The notes under the pieces were generated by a model that had not been told where the DNA came from, searched no databases, and worked only from the letters and a program-made list of their open reading frames with translations. 54,937 nt of DNA, taken from the NCBI RefSeq assembly GCF_009711445.1, contig NZ_SMMC01000210.1:1-54937 (forward strand). Reading direction: 5' to 3'. Positions 1-8,625 of the stretch are shown one piece after another. Source of the stretch: Curvivirga aplysinae (lineage in GTDB: Bacteria; Pseudomonadota; Alphaproteobacteria; UBA8366; Aestuariispiraceae). Made by a program: the position numbers and the translations under genes. Positions within the stretch are counted from its first letter, which is position 1, and every line of letters starts with the position of its first letter.

Positions 1-39
1 TTTGTAATAGCATCGGTATAAAATAGGACACAATTGAAT

Positions 40-873
40 ATGGAAATCGACAATACTACATCACAGGTCAACGCACCTCTTATTGGGCAAAATATTCTGT
101 CTATCGGCCAAGGGACTAATGCTTTAGATAAAGATAAAGATAAAGACGACGGATACGGGCCCGCGTTTAAAATCAATCTATCCAAAGAAGCACAGACCCT
201 TTCACTAAAAGCATCTAAGAAGGATGAAAACAACCCGATTGCAGCAGAAGTAAATGCTATGCTGAAAGATGTTTTTAGCGGTGTTGCAGAAGTCTTATCA
301 TTTGCAAATGAGGCGGGCAAAGAAGGCGCCGCAGACATTAATAAAGCGGGTGAGGAATTTCAAGAAGAAGTCCTAAAAATAGCAAAAGAAAATAACGGAA
401 AACCTCTAAACGAAGATCAGATCATTAAGATTTTAAATGCCGAGGAAAAGTTTCTGAAAACCGCGGATAAAGCATTCAGTTTTGATGACATTGAAGAAAA
501 TGGCTTAAACAATTTTGGGGCGTATGGAAGTGAAGGCAATTCGAATGATGGTGCAAACCAGTCACAAAACACCACTGATCGACAAGCTTCTGGAGCCGAA
601 GGAAAACAGTTAAGCAAGCAAGAACTTGAGGCACAAGAAGCAGTAATAGCAGGTGCAGAATCATCAGGGGCAGCTGCAGGATCAGCTGCAAGTAAAAAAG
701 CAAATGCAGCCGCAAAAGCACGTTTAGCAGTTCTTGAAGCACAAGTAAGAGCAAAGAAAATAGAACTTAAATCTGCGGAAAACTCTGAACAGACCACCTT
801 AAAAAATGAAATTACTAAGTTGGAAACTGAGGTAAAAACCTTAAAAGAAAAACAAAAGGCCGATAAGGCTTAA
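40..873 (+). CDS. Hypothetical protein with C-terminal coiled coil
   Basis: I do not recognise this 277-residue protein. It has no signal peptide or membrane segment, so it is probably cytoplasmic or exported by an unusual route. The N-terminal third is polar and holds a short Asp-Lys run encoded by a tandem GATAAA repeat near 127-146. The middle is Asn/Gly/Ser-rich. The last 80 residues are Ala/Glu/Lys-rich with heptad-like spacing, ending in a probable coiled coil. Start: ATG at 40 with AGGA about 10 bases upstream; a TTG at 34 in the same frame is also possible. It is followed by a terminator shared with the convergent MOSC gene. Its coding status is supported by length and by an ordinary RBS, not by homology. 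Confidence 0.65.
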   Translation: MEIDNTTSQVNAPLIGQNILSIGQGTNALDKDKDKDDGYGPAFKINLSKEAQTLSLKASKKDENNPIAAEVNAMLKDVFSGVAEVLSFANEAGKEGAADINKAGEEFQEEVLKIAKENNGKPLNEDQIIKILNAEEKFLKTADKAFSFDDIEENGLNNFGAYGSEGNSNDGANQSQNTTDRQASGAEGKQLSKQELEAQEAVIAGAESSGAAAGSAASKKANAAAKARLAVLEAQVRAKKIELKSAENSEQTTLKNEITKLETEVKTLKEKQKADKA

Positions 874-880
874 TCACGAC

Positions 881-914
881 AAAAAAATAGGCGGCTCCAA
901 TTTGAGCCGCCTTA
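881..914. terminator. Shared hairpin terminator between convergent genes
   Basis: Perfect 9-bp stem AGGCGGCTC/GAGCCGCCT (889-897 with 904-912) and a 6-base loop. The run of seven A at 881-887 gives a U-tract on the minus strand, so it best serves the MOSC gene; the plus-strand side has only a weak T-tract. Confidence 0.75.
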
Positions 915-932
915 CCTTCTATATAGTTAAAT

Positions 933-1697
933 TCACTCCGATATTAGAACATCCTGCCCTTTGACAATCGTACCAGCCTCAACCACCTTCGCATAAACGC
1001 CCATTTCCATATGATCAAAGCCTTGTCTCAGGCTTAAGGGAATATTCATATCAATCTCCCCCGTGCCTGGAACAACATTTGTTGCTGCACAGCGCCCAAT
1101 CCCTTCGGTCACTTCTAAAACAGCATCACCAATTTTAAGTTGCTTTCCAAGCCAATTGCGTTCTCGCCATGCCTCGGCACCTTCAATATATAAATTTCCT
1201 CGAAAGCGAATTGGATCGATAGCTTTACGAATTACACGAGTTTCCAAATCATTCACACTTGCAAGGTTAATAATAGATACCCATTTCGTTGGTACATCTT
1301 GGAAAGAGCTGCCCTTTGGCGCTTCCACAATTCGAGGACGACCACGTGGGCCTTGCTCAACAAAACCAGATAGAAAAGTTTGTAATATATTTCGTCCCAT
1401 CGCTTCATCGAGGCGCCCCTTGCTTATGGTGCGACCTTTACGCAAAATACTGACGGTACGAGTTGCTTCATCAAACGAAAGCCCTAATTGTGCCAGTTTC
1501 TCATCTTTTGCAAGTTGAAGAAAATTCTTCTTCGGCGCCCATTCTACAGCAGCAGGATCAACATCAGAAGCAGCATGAATAATGCCCCATTTACGGTCAA
1601 AAGGTAAGCCGCGCTCTGGCTCTAAGTCCGCGCTATCCATATAATCTGCAGCTAGTCCTTTTACCGGGAAGCGGCAGATGTCTTTTATCGTAATCAT
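933..1697 (-). CDS. MOSC domain protein (molybdenum cofactor sulfurase C-terminal family)
   Basis: A 254-residue protein with the MOSC beta-barrel N-terminal domain (roughly residues 1-110, 'FPVKGL' near the start) followed by the MOSC domain (roughly 130-250). The conserved cysteine is Cys203 in GRCAATNV, the position thought to carry sulfur or molybdenum cofactor ligands in MOSC proteins such as YiiM/YcbX and mARC. Those relatives reduce N-hydroxylated compounds or handle cofactor sulfur. YcbX-type proteins usually carry an extra ferredoxin domain, which is absent here, so the redox partner is unknown. It is divergent from gmhA and shares the terminator at 881-914 with the upstream orphan. 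Confidence 0.85.
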   Translation of the reverse strand: MITIKDICRFPVKGLAADYMDSADLEPERGLPFDRKWGIIHAASDVDPAAVEWAPKKNFLQLAKDEKLAQLGLSFDEATRTVSILRKGRTISKGRLDEAMGRNILQTFLSGFVEQGPRGRPRIVEAPKGSSFQDVPTKWVSIINLASVNDLETRVIRKAIDPIRFRGNLYIEGAEAWRERNWLGKQLKIGDAVLEVTEGIGRCAATNVVPGTGEIDMNIPLSLRQGFDHMEMGVYAKVVEAGTIVKGQDVLISE

Positions 1698-1841
1698 CGT
1701 GGTATCAACATTTTATTTTTATACTGCACTGCAACATACATGAGGTTAGACTTTTGTAAAAGCTAAAAAATATGAATGTATATCTAGCTCCTCTTGTATC
1801 AGTCCTTGCAGCCCCGTTTCGAAGCGACTACATTTGCGCCC

Positions 1842-2438
1842 ATGACTGAACTCGATAATTTTTATAATAGCGAATTTGATGATCATGCAGCGGTAGTTGC
1901 AGCAACCAAAGACGCATGCCGTGATGGCTTTACACATATGTTAGCCGGTTGTGTTGCAGCCATAAGAGACGGCAACAAGATAATGTTCTTCGGCAATGGC
2001 GGTAGCGCAGGTGATGCTCAACATCTGGCAACAGAGCTTGCGGTCCGTTATGTGAAAGATCGTGCACCTATTGCTGCTATAGCCCTGACCACGGACACAT
2101 CGAGCCTCACCGCAATTGGTAACGACATGGGATTTGACGCATTATTCGAACGTCAGGTCCAAGCAATTGGCAAGCCGGGAGATATTGCAATTGGTATCTC
2201 GACAAGTGGTAAAAGTGAAAATGTGAATCGCGCTTTAATCGCTGCTAAGAAAATGGGCATTCAGCCTATGGGCCTAAGTGGTCGCGATGGTGGTGCAATG
2301 ATAGATTTATGCGACCCTTGCATCATTGTTCCTAGTCAAGTAACCGCCCGTATACAGGAAATGCATATTACTTTAGGGCAAATGTTATGTGGTGCCTTGG
2401 AAATTGAACTTGGTCTTGTTTCACCTAGCTCAGACTGA
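1842..2438 (+). CDS. gmhA: Phosphoheptose isomerase, SIS domain
   Basis: GmhA converts sedoheptulose 7-phosphate to D-glycero-D-manno-heptose 7-phosphate, the first step of the heptose used in the LPS inner core. The 198-residue SIS-fold protein has NGGSAGDAQH (52-61), TDTSSLTAIGND (84-95) and the sugar-phosphate loop GISTSGKSENV. The frame opens at a TTG at 1794, but ATG 1842 is chosen because it gives the family's usual length and places His61, Glu65 and Gln172 at the E. coli positions. No clear RBS is visible. The fourth zinc-ligand position (His180 in E. coli) is Gln here. No other heptose or LPS gene is adjacent. A DiaA-like SIS protein is the alternative. Confidence 0.85.
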   Translation: MTELDNFYNSEFDDHAAVVAATKDACRDGFTHMLAGCVAAIRDGNKIMFFGNGGSAGDAQHLATELAVRYVKDRAPIAAIALTTDTSSLTAIGNDMGFDALFERQVQAIGKPGDIAIGISTSGKSENVNRALIAAKKMGIQPMGLSGRDGGAMIDLCDPCIIVPSQVTARIQEMHITLGQMLCGALEIELGLVSPSSD

Positions 2439-2506
2439 TTTTTCATTCTATTTCCTCAAAACGACTGTTATTTGTCGATTCTTCAATAATTCAGGGTGAC
2501 TTCGCA

Positions 2507-2535
2507 TTGACAGGTCCGCTCTGGAACACTATCTC
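2507..2535 (+). promoter_or_regulatory. Candidate sigma-70 promoter for secA
   Basis: A perfect -35 TTGACA (2507-2512), 17-bp spacer and -10-like TATCTC (2530-2535), in the gap between gmhA and secA about 80 bp before the secA start. The -10 is only a partial match. Confidence 0.4.
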
Positions 2536-2616
2536 AAATTGTTCAGTTTTCTATGAACTTCACGAATTTGATTCGTATCTTAATTTAATTTCTTAATTAC
2601 AAATGGGGCGCCTTCC

Positions 2617-5370
2617 ATGATTGGCGGATTATTAAAAGCTGTTTTCGGGTCTACAAATGATCGCATCGTAAAAACACTGGCAAAAAAAGTTGAGCGTATT
2701 AATGCGCTCGAACCAGAAATGGAAAAACTGTCAGATGATGCACTGAAAGCAAAAACCGATGAATTCAAAACACTCCTGTCCGAAGGGACAAGTGAAGATG
2801 ACATTCTGGTAGAAGCCTTTGCCGTTGTCCGGGAAGCCTCCAAACGCGTATTAGGTATGCGCCATTTTGATGTTCAGCTTGTAGGAGCCATGGTCCTTCA
2901 TAGTGGTAAGATTTCCGAAATGCGTACAGGTGAAGGTAAAACACTTGTTGCGACCTTGGCGGTTTATCTAAATGCACTTTCGGGAAAAGGCGTGCATGTC
3001 GTTACTGTGAACGATTATTTGGCTGCACGTGATGCCCGTTGGATGGGACAGCTTTATAACTGGCTTGGACTAACAATCGGAATTGTCGTGCCGGGCATGG
3101 ATGATGCCTCTCGCCAGGCATCCTATAATGCGGACATTACATATACCACCAATAATGAACTAGGCTTCGATTATCTGCGTGATAACCTAAAAACCAGTAT
3201 CGAACAGATGGTACAACGCGATCCTAACTTCGTGATTGTTGACGAAGTAGACTCCATCTTGGTGGATGAAGCCCGTACGCCACTGATTATTTCTGGCCCA
3301 GCAGAGGATTCATCAGAAACATATGCCGCAGTTGATAAATTAATTCCGTTAATGCAAGAAGAACATTACGAAATTGATGAAAAAGCCAAAAACATCACGA
3401 TGACAGATGAAGGTACAGAATTCATCGAAGGTGTCCTTCGAGATCAAACCGACCTTCTTAACGATGGTAATATGTATGATGTGGAAAATGTCAGTATCGT
3501 CCATCACGTCAATCAAGGTTTACGCGCTCATAAGCTTTTCACAAAAGACGTAGATTACATCGTTCAGAACAATAAAGTTGTCATTATTGATGAATTTACA
3601 GGCCGCATGATGGAAGGTCGCCGTTACGGTGATGGCCTTCATCAAGCAATCGAAGCCAAAGAAGGTGTGCAAATTCAAAATGAAAATCAGACATTAGCTT
3701 CTGTAACCTTCCAGAATTACTTCCGCATGTATCCAAAACTTGCTGGTATGACAGGTACTGCAATGACGGAAGCGGCAGAGTTCGAAGAAATTTATAACTT
3801 GCCGGTTGTAGAAATCCCAACAAATAAGCCAACAGAACGTAAAGATTATGATGACGAAGTGTATCGTACATCGCGTGAACGTGATAACGCTGTTATCTTA
3901 CAGGTAAAAGAATGTGTTGAAAAAGGACAGCCTGTCCTAGTTGGTACGGCAAGTATTGAACGTTCCGAAGAACTTTCCGCTTTGATGAAAAAAGCCGGTA
4001 TCAAACATGAAACCCTGAACGCACGCCAACATGAACGCGAAGCGCATATTATTGCTGATGCAGGTATTCGTGGTGCAGTCACATTGGCGACCAATATGGC
4101 TGGTCGTGGTACTGATATTCAGCTAGGTGGTAACCTTGAAATGCGTCTAGAACGTGAATTGGCTGATATTAAAGACGAAGCAAAACGCGACAAACATACC
4201 GAAGAAATTACCGCTGAAATCGAAGCAGAGAAAAAGCTGGTTTTGGAAAATGGTGGTTTATATGTCATTGGTACAGAACGTCATGAAAGTCGTCGTATCG
4301 ATAACCAATTACGTGGTCGTTCTGGCCGTCAAGGTGACCCGGGTGCTTCCAAATTTTATGTATCTCTTGAAGATGACCTAATGCGCATCTTCGGATCAGA
4401 TCGCATGGATGGCATGCTCCGTAAACTGGGTCTAGAAGATGGTGAAGCTATCATCCATCCTTGGGTAAATAAAGCATTAGAAAAAGCACAACAAAAAGTC
4501 GAAGCACGTAACTTTGAAGTACGTAAGCAGCTTTTGAAATTCGACGATGTGATGAATGATCAACGTAAAGTGATCTTCGAACAACGTAAGGATTTGATGC
4601 GCGCGGAAGATGTCAGCGACACTATTGCCGATATGCGTGCTGAAGTCCTAGAGGATATGGTTAATCGCTGTATGCCTGCTGGTTCCATGCATGATCAATG
4701 GGACTTGGATGCATTACATGAAGAATGTATGCGCCTTTTCAGTATGGATATTCCTGTCCAAGAATGGGGCAATGAAGAAGGCATCGCGAACGAAGAGATG
4801 CTAGATCGCATTTCAACCGCTGTTAATAAGAAGATGGCAGAGAAAGCGGCAAATTATGGCCCTGAAATCATGCGGGCTGCGGAAAAATCCTTCTTGCTGC
4901 AAATCCTTGATCACCAATGGAAAGATCATTTATTACAACTAGATCACCTGCGTCAGGGTATTGGCCTTCGTGCATATGCGCAGCGTGATCCATTAAATGA
5001 ATATAAACAGGAAAGTTTTAACCTGTTTGAGAACATGCTGGATAAGCTACGTGAACATGTTACACAATTCTTGTCTCATGTGGAATTCCGCACAGAACCA
5101 ACACCGGAAGAAGCAGCAGCTGAGCAAGAACAACGTCAAGCTTCTGCATCTGCCGCTCAAGTCAATCAGGCTGGTGGTACAGCAACAGCTGGCGGCCAAG
5201 CTAGTCAATATGCATCTTTAGATGAAGCACCTGATGGCTGGGTGGAACATGCTGCTACAGGGCGTATTCTTGACCCTGAAAATGAAGAAACATGGGGAAA
5301 AGTTCCACGCAATGCGGAATGCCCTTGTGGATCGGGCAAAAAATACAAACATTGCCACGGCAAGGCATAA
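2617..5370 (+). CDS. secA: Preprotein translocase ATPase SecA
   Basis: SecA is the ATP-driven motor that pushes unfolded preproteins through SecYEG. The 917-residue protein has the normal family length and order: nucleotide-binding fold with Walker A MRTGEGKT (102-109), the [15 protein letters not shown] segment, preprotein cross-linking region, second nucleotide-binding fold with [10 protein letters not shown], helical scaffold, and an Ala/Gln-rich linker. The C-terminal zinc tail [14 protein letters not shown] has ligands Cys902, Cys904, Cys913 and His914, which serve SecB and lipid binding in the family. It is monocistronic: a promoter candidate lies upstream and a strong terminator directly follows. 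Start at ATG 2617, with only a weak RBS. Confidence 0.98.
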   Translation: MIGGLLKAVFGSTNDRIVKTLAKKVERINALEPEMEKLSDDALKAKTDEFKTLLSEGTSEDDILVEAFAVVREASKRVLGMRHFDVQLVGAMVLHSGKISEMRTGEGKTLVATLAVYLNALSGKGVHVVTVNDYLAARDARWMGQLYNWLGLTIGIVVPGMDDASRQASYNADITYTTNNELGFDYLRDNLKTSIEQMVQRDPNFVIVDEVDSILVDEARTPLIISGPAEDSSETYAAVDKLIPLMQEEHYEIDEKAKNITMTDEGTEFIEGVLRDQTDLLNDGNMYDVENVSIVHHVNQGLRAHKLFTKDVDYIVQNNKVVIIDEFTGRMMEGRRYGDGLHQAIEAKEGVQIQNENQTLASVTFQNYFRMYPKLAGMTGTAMTEAAEFEEIYNLPVVEIPTNKPTERKDYDDEVYRTSRERDNAVILQVKECVEKGQPVLVGTASIERSEELSALMKKAGIKHETLNARQHEREAHIIADAGIRGAVTLATNMAGRGTDIQLGGNLEMRLERELADIKDEAKRDKHTEEITAEIEAEKKLVLENGGLYVIGTERHESRRIDNQLRGRSGRQGDPGASKFYVSLEDDLMRIFGSDRMDGMLRKLGLEDGEAIIHPWVNKALEKAQQKVEARNFEVRKQLLKFDDVMNDQRKVIFEQRKDLMRAEDVSDTIADMRAEVLEDMVNRCMPAGSMHDQWDLDALHEECMRLFSMDIPVQEWGNEEGIANEEMLDRISTAVNKKMAEKAANYGPEIMRAAEKSFLLQILDHQWKDHLLQLDHLRQGIGLRAYAQRDPLNEYKQESFNLFENMLDKLREHVTQFLSHVEFRTEPTPEEAAAEQEQRQASASAAQVNQAGGTATAGGQASQYASLDEAPDGWVEHAATGRILDPENEETWGKVPRNAECPCGSGKKYKHCHGKA

Positions 5371-5375
5371 CAAGT

Positions 5376-5412
5376 AAAACCGCAAAGTAAACACTTTGCG
5401 GTTTTCTTTTTT
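5376..5412 (+). terminator. secA terminator
   Basis: Perfect 13-bp stem (5376-5388 with 5393-5405), loop AAAC, and a long T-tract to 5412. A textbook intrinsic terminator six bases after the secA stop. Confidence 0.9.
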
Positions 5413-5504
5413 TATTGCCCCATTTTCGATCTTTGGCAATAATACCCTAGAACGTATTGATGTATTTAGACATTCAAGTCAGAGTTCGGAAAGGATAGGC
5501 AATC

Positions 5505-6158
5505 ATGCCAAAGAAGCATAAGCCCCTTATTATCCTCGGCGCAGGTGCTGGCATTAGCTCTATACTCAGCATAGCCTATGCCCGAAATTATGTGGTTTCT
5601 AGACTGGTAGACCCACGCCTTGCAGGGGAAAGTAAATATGACGTACCCATCAAAGCTGATTTCCAAGATGTAGATCCAGATGAATATTATTTTGCGATCG
5701 GTGTAGGAGATAACACCCGTCGTGAAAAAATCTATCAGGAAACTTCCGCCAATTATCCTGAACTTGTCTTTTTGCCGTTAATCCATCCAAGTGCGGTCAT
5801 TTCACAAGGTGCAAAAATTGGTGAAGGTACGATCATTATGCCAAATGTTGTGGTTGGTGCGCAATGTGATATTGGCCAATTCTGTATGTTAAATACAATG
5901 TCATCAATTGATCATGACGGGGTCATGGCTGACTTTTCATCCCTTGCCCCCGGCGCAATCTTAGCAGGACAAGTTACACTTGGCCCAAGAAGCAACATTG
6001 CTATAGGCGCTAAAGTTAAACATAGCGTAACTATTGGTGCGAATACAGTGATCGGCGCCAACAGTTATGTTCATAATGATATGGAAAACAATGTGGTGGC
6101 TTATGGCACGCCCGCACGAGTGATTAGAGCTCGCAGTAAAGATGATCCTTATTTATAA
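5505..6158 (+). CDS. NeuD/PglD-type sugar O- or N-acyltransferase
   Basis: A 217-residue protein with the two-part layout of the NeuD/PglD family: an N-terminal Rossmann-like domain (IILGAGAGISSIL near residues 9-21) that binds the sugar nucleotide, and a C-terminal left-handed beta-helix of hexapeptide repeats (about 95-205) ending in the family's YGTPARVI. The His in SSIDHD is in the place of the catalytic His. Family members acetylate amino sugars or sialic acids for surface polysaccharides. No glycan cluster surrounds it, so the substrate cannot be named. RBS GGAAAGGA precedes ATG 5505. Confidence 0.8.
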   Translation: MPKKHKPLIILGAGAGISSILSIAYARNYVVSRLVDPRLAGESKYDVPIKADFQDVDPDEYYFAIGVGDNTRREKIYQETSANYPELVFLPLIHPSAVISQGAKIGEGTIIMPNVVVGAQCDIGQFCMLNTMSSIDHDGVMADFSSLAPGAILAGQVTLGPRSNIAIGAKVKHSVTIGANTVIGANSYVHNDMENNVVAYGTPARVIRARSKDDPYL

Positions 6159-6284
6159 ACAATAAGTTAACGACCTATATCGATTTTTCACTATTTCCCA
6201 TCGAAATAATTCATTGCGTATTTCGATACATCTCGCCTTATAATTTCAAGAGCTAAATAAAACATATTGCTTAAGGAAGAAAAA

Positions 6285-7358
6285 ATGAGCGAAGTAATGA
6301 AAGGCGTATACCTGACAGGCCATGGGGGTTTTGACAAACTTGAATATCGTAATGATATTCCTAAACCTGTGCCTAATCCAGATGAAGTTCTTGTCAAAAT
6401 CGGTGCCGTTGCAGTCAACAATACTGACATTAACACGCGTGTCGGATGGTATTCCAAAGCTAATACGGGTGATACCGCTTCTATATCTTCAAGTGAAAAT
6501 AGCAATTCTGCGGATTCAGATGATGCCTCATGGGGCGGTGATGCCCTTTCCTTCCCACGCATACAAGGCATTGATATTGCCGGTGAGATTGTTGCTGTTG
6601 GTTCAGGCACCGATGCAGATCGTATTGGATCACGTGTTTTGGTGGCCCCGTGCCTACCGGGAAAAACAATCAATGAAACTCGTTTTGTTGGATCTGAGTT
6701 AGATGGTGGTTTTGCCGAATATGTGGTGATCCCTTCCATCCATGTATTGGATATCAATTCAAATATGACGGATGCAGAGCTTGCCAGTTTCCCATGTTCT
6801 TACACTACGGCTGAAAATATGTTGGAACGCGCAAAAGTCTCGGCAGGCGAGAAAGTATTAATTACGGGCGCATCCGGTGGCGTAGGGTCAGCAGCCGTTC
6901 AGCTGGCAAAACGCCGTGGGGCGCATGTGATCGCAGTGGCGGGCGCTGCTAAAAAAGATGAAGTTATGGATGCAGGTGCGACAGAATTCTTTGATAGAGG
7001 TACAAATCTAATTGAAGCGCTAGGCACGGAAATCGTAGATGTCGTTATCGATGTTGTCGGCGGCAATAGTTGGCCCGACCTGCTTGAAATCTTAAAACGG
7101 AAAGGGCGTTACGCTGTTGCTGGTGCAATCGCGGGGCCGATGGTGGAACTGGATTTAAGAACCTTATATCTAAAAGATTTAACTTTGATTGGTGCCACAG
7201 CCCTAGAAGACTGCGTTTTCCCAAATTTAATTTCCTATATTGAACAACGTGAAATAAAACCATTGATCGCCAAGGAATATCCTCTATCTGACATTGTTCA
7301 GGCGCAAAAAGATTTCCTTGAGAAAAAACATACAGGAAAACTGGTTTTAATTCCTTAA
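6285..7358 (+). CDS. Medium-chain dehydrogenase/reductase, quinone oxidoreductase-like
   Basis: A 357-residue NAD(P)H-dependent oxidoreductase of the MDR superfamily: GroES-like N-terminal domain, then a Rossmann domain with VLITGASGGVGSAAVQLAK. The cysteines of catalytic and structural zinc sites are not in their usual places, so it is probably a zinc-free quinone oxidoreductase/QOR-type enzyme. There is a Ser-rich insertion around residues 65-85 (ISSSENSNSADSDD) compared with typical QOR. Start ATG 6285 is preferred over TTG 6267 because AAGGA lies 7 bases upstream. Substrate unknown. Confidence 0.8.
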   Translation: MSEVMKGVYLTGHGGFDKLEYRNDIPKPVPNPDEVLVKIGAVAVNNTDINTRVGWYSKANTGDTASISSSENSNSADSDDASWGGDALSFPRIQGIDIAGEIVAVGSGTDADRIGSRVLVAPCLPGKTINETRFVGSELDGGFAEYVVIPSIHVLDINSNMTDAELASFPCSYTTAENMLERAKVSAGEKVLITGASGGVGSAAVQLAKRRGAHVIAVAGAAKKDEVMDAGATEFFDRGTNLIEALGTEIVDVVIDVVGGNSWPDLLEILKRKGRYAVAGAIAGPMVELDLRTLYLKDLTLIGATALEDCVFPNLISYIEQREIKPLIAKEYPLSDIVQAQKDFLEKKHTGKLVLIP

Positions 7359-7410
7359 TCCTAGTTTCTAACACGCTGATCACATCTGTTTGATTTGGTT
7401 GTTATAGCTA

Positions 7411-7450
7411 AATCCTGCTATGTATAGATCTCCTAAAACATAGCAGGATT
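7411..7450 (+). promoter_or_regulatory. Perfect 12-bp inverted repeat covering the msrP RBS
   Basis: AATCCTGCTATG (7411-7422) and CATAGCAGGATT (7439-7450) form a perfect 12-bp stem with a 16-base loop. The AGGA that would act as RBS for msrP (7445-7448) lies inside the 3' arm, five to six bases before the ATG. It has no T-tract, so it is more likely an RBS-masking hairpin or an operator than a terminator of the dehydrogenase gene. Confidence 0.55.
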
Positions 7451-7454
7451 ATTT

Positions 7455-8438
7455 ATGATGCTGATTAAGAAGAACCGTGGATGGGATATTAAAGAATGCC
7501 ATCTCACAGATGAAAGTCATTTCCGTAATCGCCGTAATTTAATTAAAGGTTTGGCTGCGGGATCAATTCTTGCTGCAGGCGGCGGCTCTTTACTTGGTAG
7601 CACATCAGCTTTGGCAAATGCACCATCACCGCATCCAATTGAGGATTTATTCCCATCAAAGCTTAATCCTGCCTATCCTCTTGATCGTGAATTAACTTTA
7701 GAAAAATACGCGACCAGTTACTGTAATTTCTATGAGTTTGGCAGCAGCAAAAACATCACCGATGAAGCCCAGGCCATGAAGCTAGAACCATGGACAATCA
7801 CCTTTGATGGCATGGTCGAAAATGAAAAAAAAGTCGACGTATATGACTTGATCCGTCAAATGCCGATGGAAGAACGTACCTATCGTCATCGCTGTGTAGA
7901 AGCTTGGTCCATGGCTGTTCCTTGGACAGGCTTTGCGATGAAATCCCTCATTGATTTTGCAAAACCGTTATCCGGCGCGAAATATGTGCGTATGGAAACA
8001 TTAGAAGATAAAGACACCATGCCTGGTCTATCTGCATTCTGGTACCCGTGGCCTTATGTGGAAGGTTTAACCATTGAAGAAGCAACCAACGACCTTACTT
8101 TTATGGCGACAGGCATTTACGGTAAACCAATGCCAAAACAAAATGGTGCTCCAATTCGCTTGGTAACACCATGGAAATACGGCTTCAAATCTATTAAGTC
8201 CATTGTTCGCATTACTTTCACTGACGAACGACCTGTCAGTTACTGGGAAGAAATCCAAGCATCAGAATATGGTTTCTGGGCAAATGTTAATCCGGATGTA
8301 CCGCATCCACGCTGGCCACAATCACATGAGCGCGTATTGGGTACAAACCAGCGCGTCCCAACCATGCTTTATAATGGATATGGCGACTATGTAGCCGATA
8401 TGTATAAAAACATAAAAAATGAAAAGTTATTTATGTAG
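7455..8438 (+). CDS. msrP: Protein-methionine-sulfoxide reductase catalytic subunit MsrP
   Basis: MsrP (YedY) is a periplasmic molybdopterin enzyme that reduces methionine sulfoxide in envelope proteins. The 327-residue protein has a Tat signal (NRRNLIKG near residues 25-32, hydrophobic stretch, cleavage near SALAN) and the sulfite-oxidase fold with the Mo-ligand cysteine Cys147 in HRCVEAWSM. Length is usual. Two ATGs (7455, 7458) follow the AGGA. The heme membrane partner MsrQ, usually the next gene, is absent here: the next gene is a TauE/SafE permease in its own unit. MsrQ may be elsewhere, or another quinol or ferredoxin donor is used. Confidence 0.93.
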   Translation: MMLIKKNRGWDIKECHLTDESHFRNRRNLIKGLAAGSILAAGGGSLLGSTSALANAPSPHPIEDLFPSKLNPAYPLDRELTLEKYATSYCNFYEFGSSKNITDEAQAMKLEPWTITFDGMVENEKKVDVYDLIRQMPMEERTYRHRCVEAWSMAVPWTGFAMKSLIDFAKPLSGAKYVRMETLEDKDTMPGLSAFWYPWPYVEGLTIEEATNDLTFMATGIYGKPMPKQNGAPIRLVTPWKYGFKSIKSIVRITFTDERPVSYWEEIQASEYGFWANVNPDVPHPRWPQSHERVLGTNQRVPTMLYNGYGDYVADMYKNIKNEKLFM

Positions 8439-8474
8439 AATAATTTTTCCTTTCAATACGTTTCATATCAATTT

Positions 8475-8550
8475 TTGAGGGCTTTGTTACGGTGCTGTCC
8501 TATCGTATCCTGCAAGCATCCCTTTATGCAGGATGTAATAATGCCCTCAA
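8475..8550 (+). promoter_or_regulatory. Nested inverted repeats between msrP and the TauE/SafE gene
   Basis: Outer arms TTGAGGGC (8475-8482) and GCCCTCAA (8543-8550) enclose inner arms ATCCTGCA (8507-8514) and TGCAGGAT (8527-8534). All pairs are perfect. There is no T-tract. It could be the msrP 3' end, a REP-like element, or a structured leader of the permease gene, which starts 76 bases later. The inner core ATCCTGC/GCAGGAT recurs in the repeat just ahead of msrP. Confidence 0.4.
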
Positions 8551-8625
8551 CTTTCCCTTGCTAAATTTGTGATAAAAGCCACAATACCTTCTTAATAAAT
8601 ATCAATGAATTAGGGATGAGTTCCA

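Noticed and set aside
417-797. Minus-strand frames inside the first orphan gene.
   Set aside because: Low-complexity Ser/Ala and Leu shadows of an Ala/Glu/Lys-rich coding strand, without an RBS.
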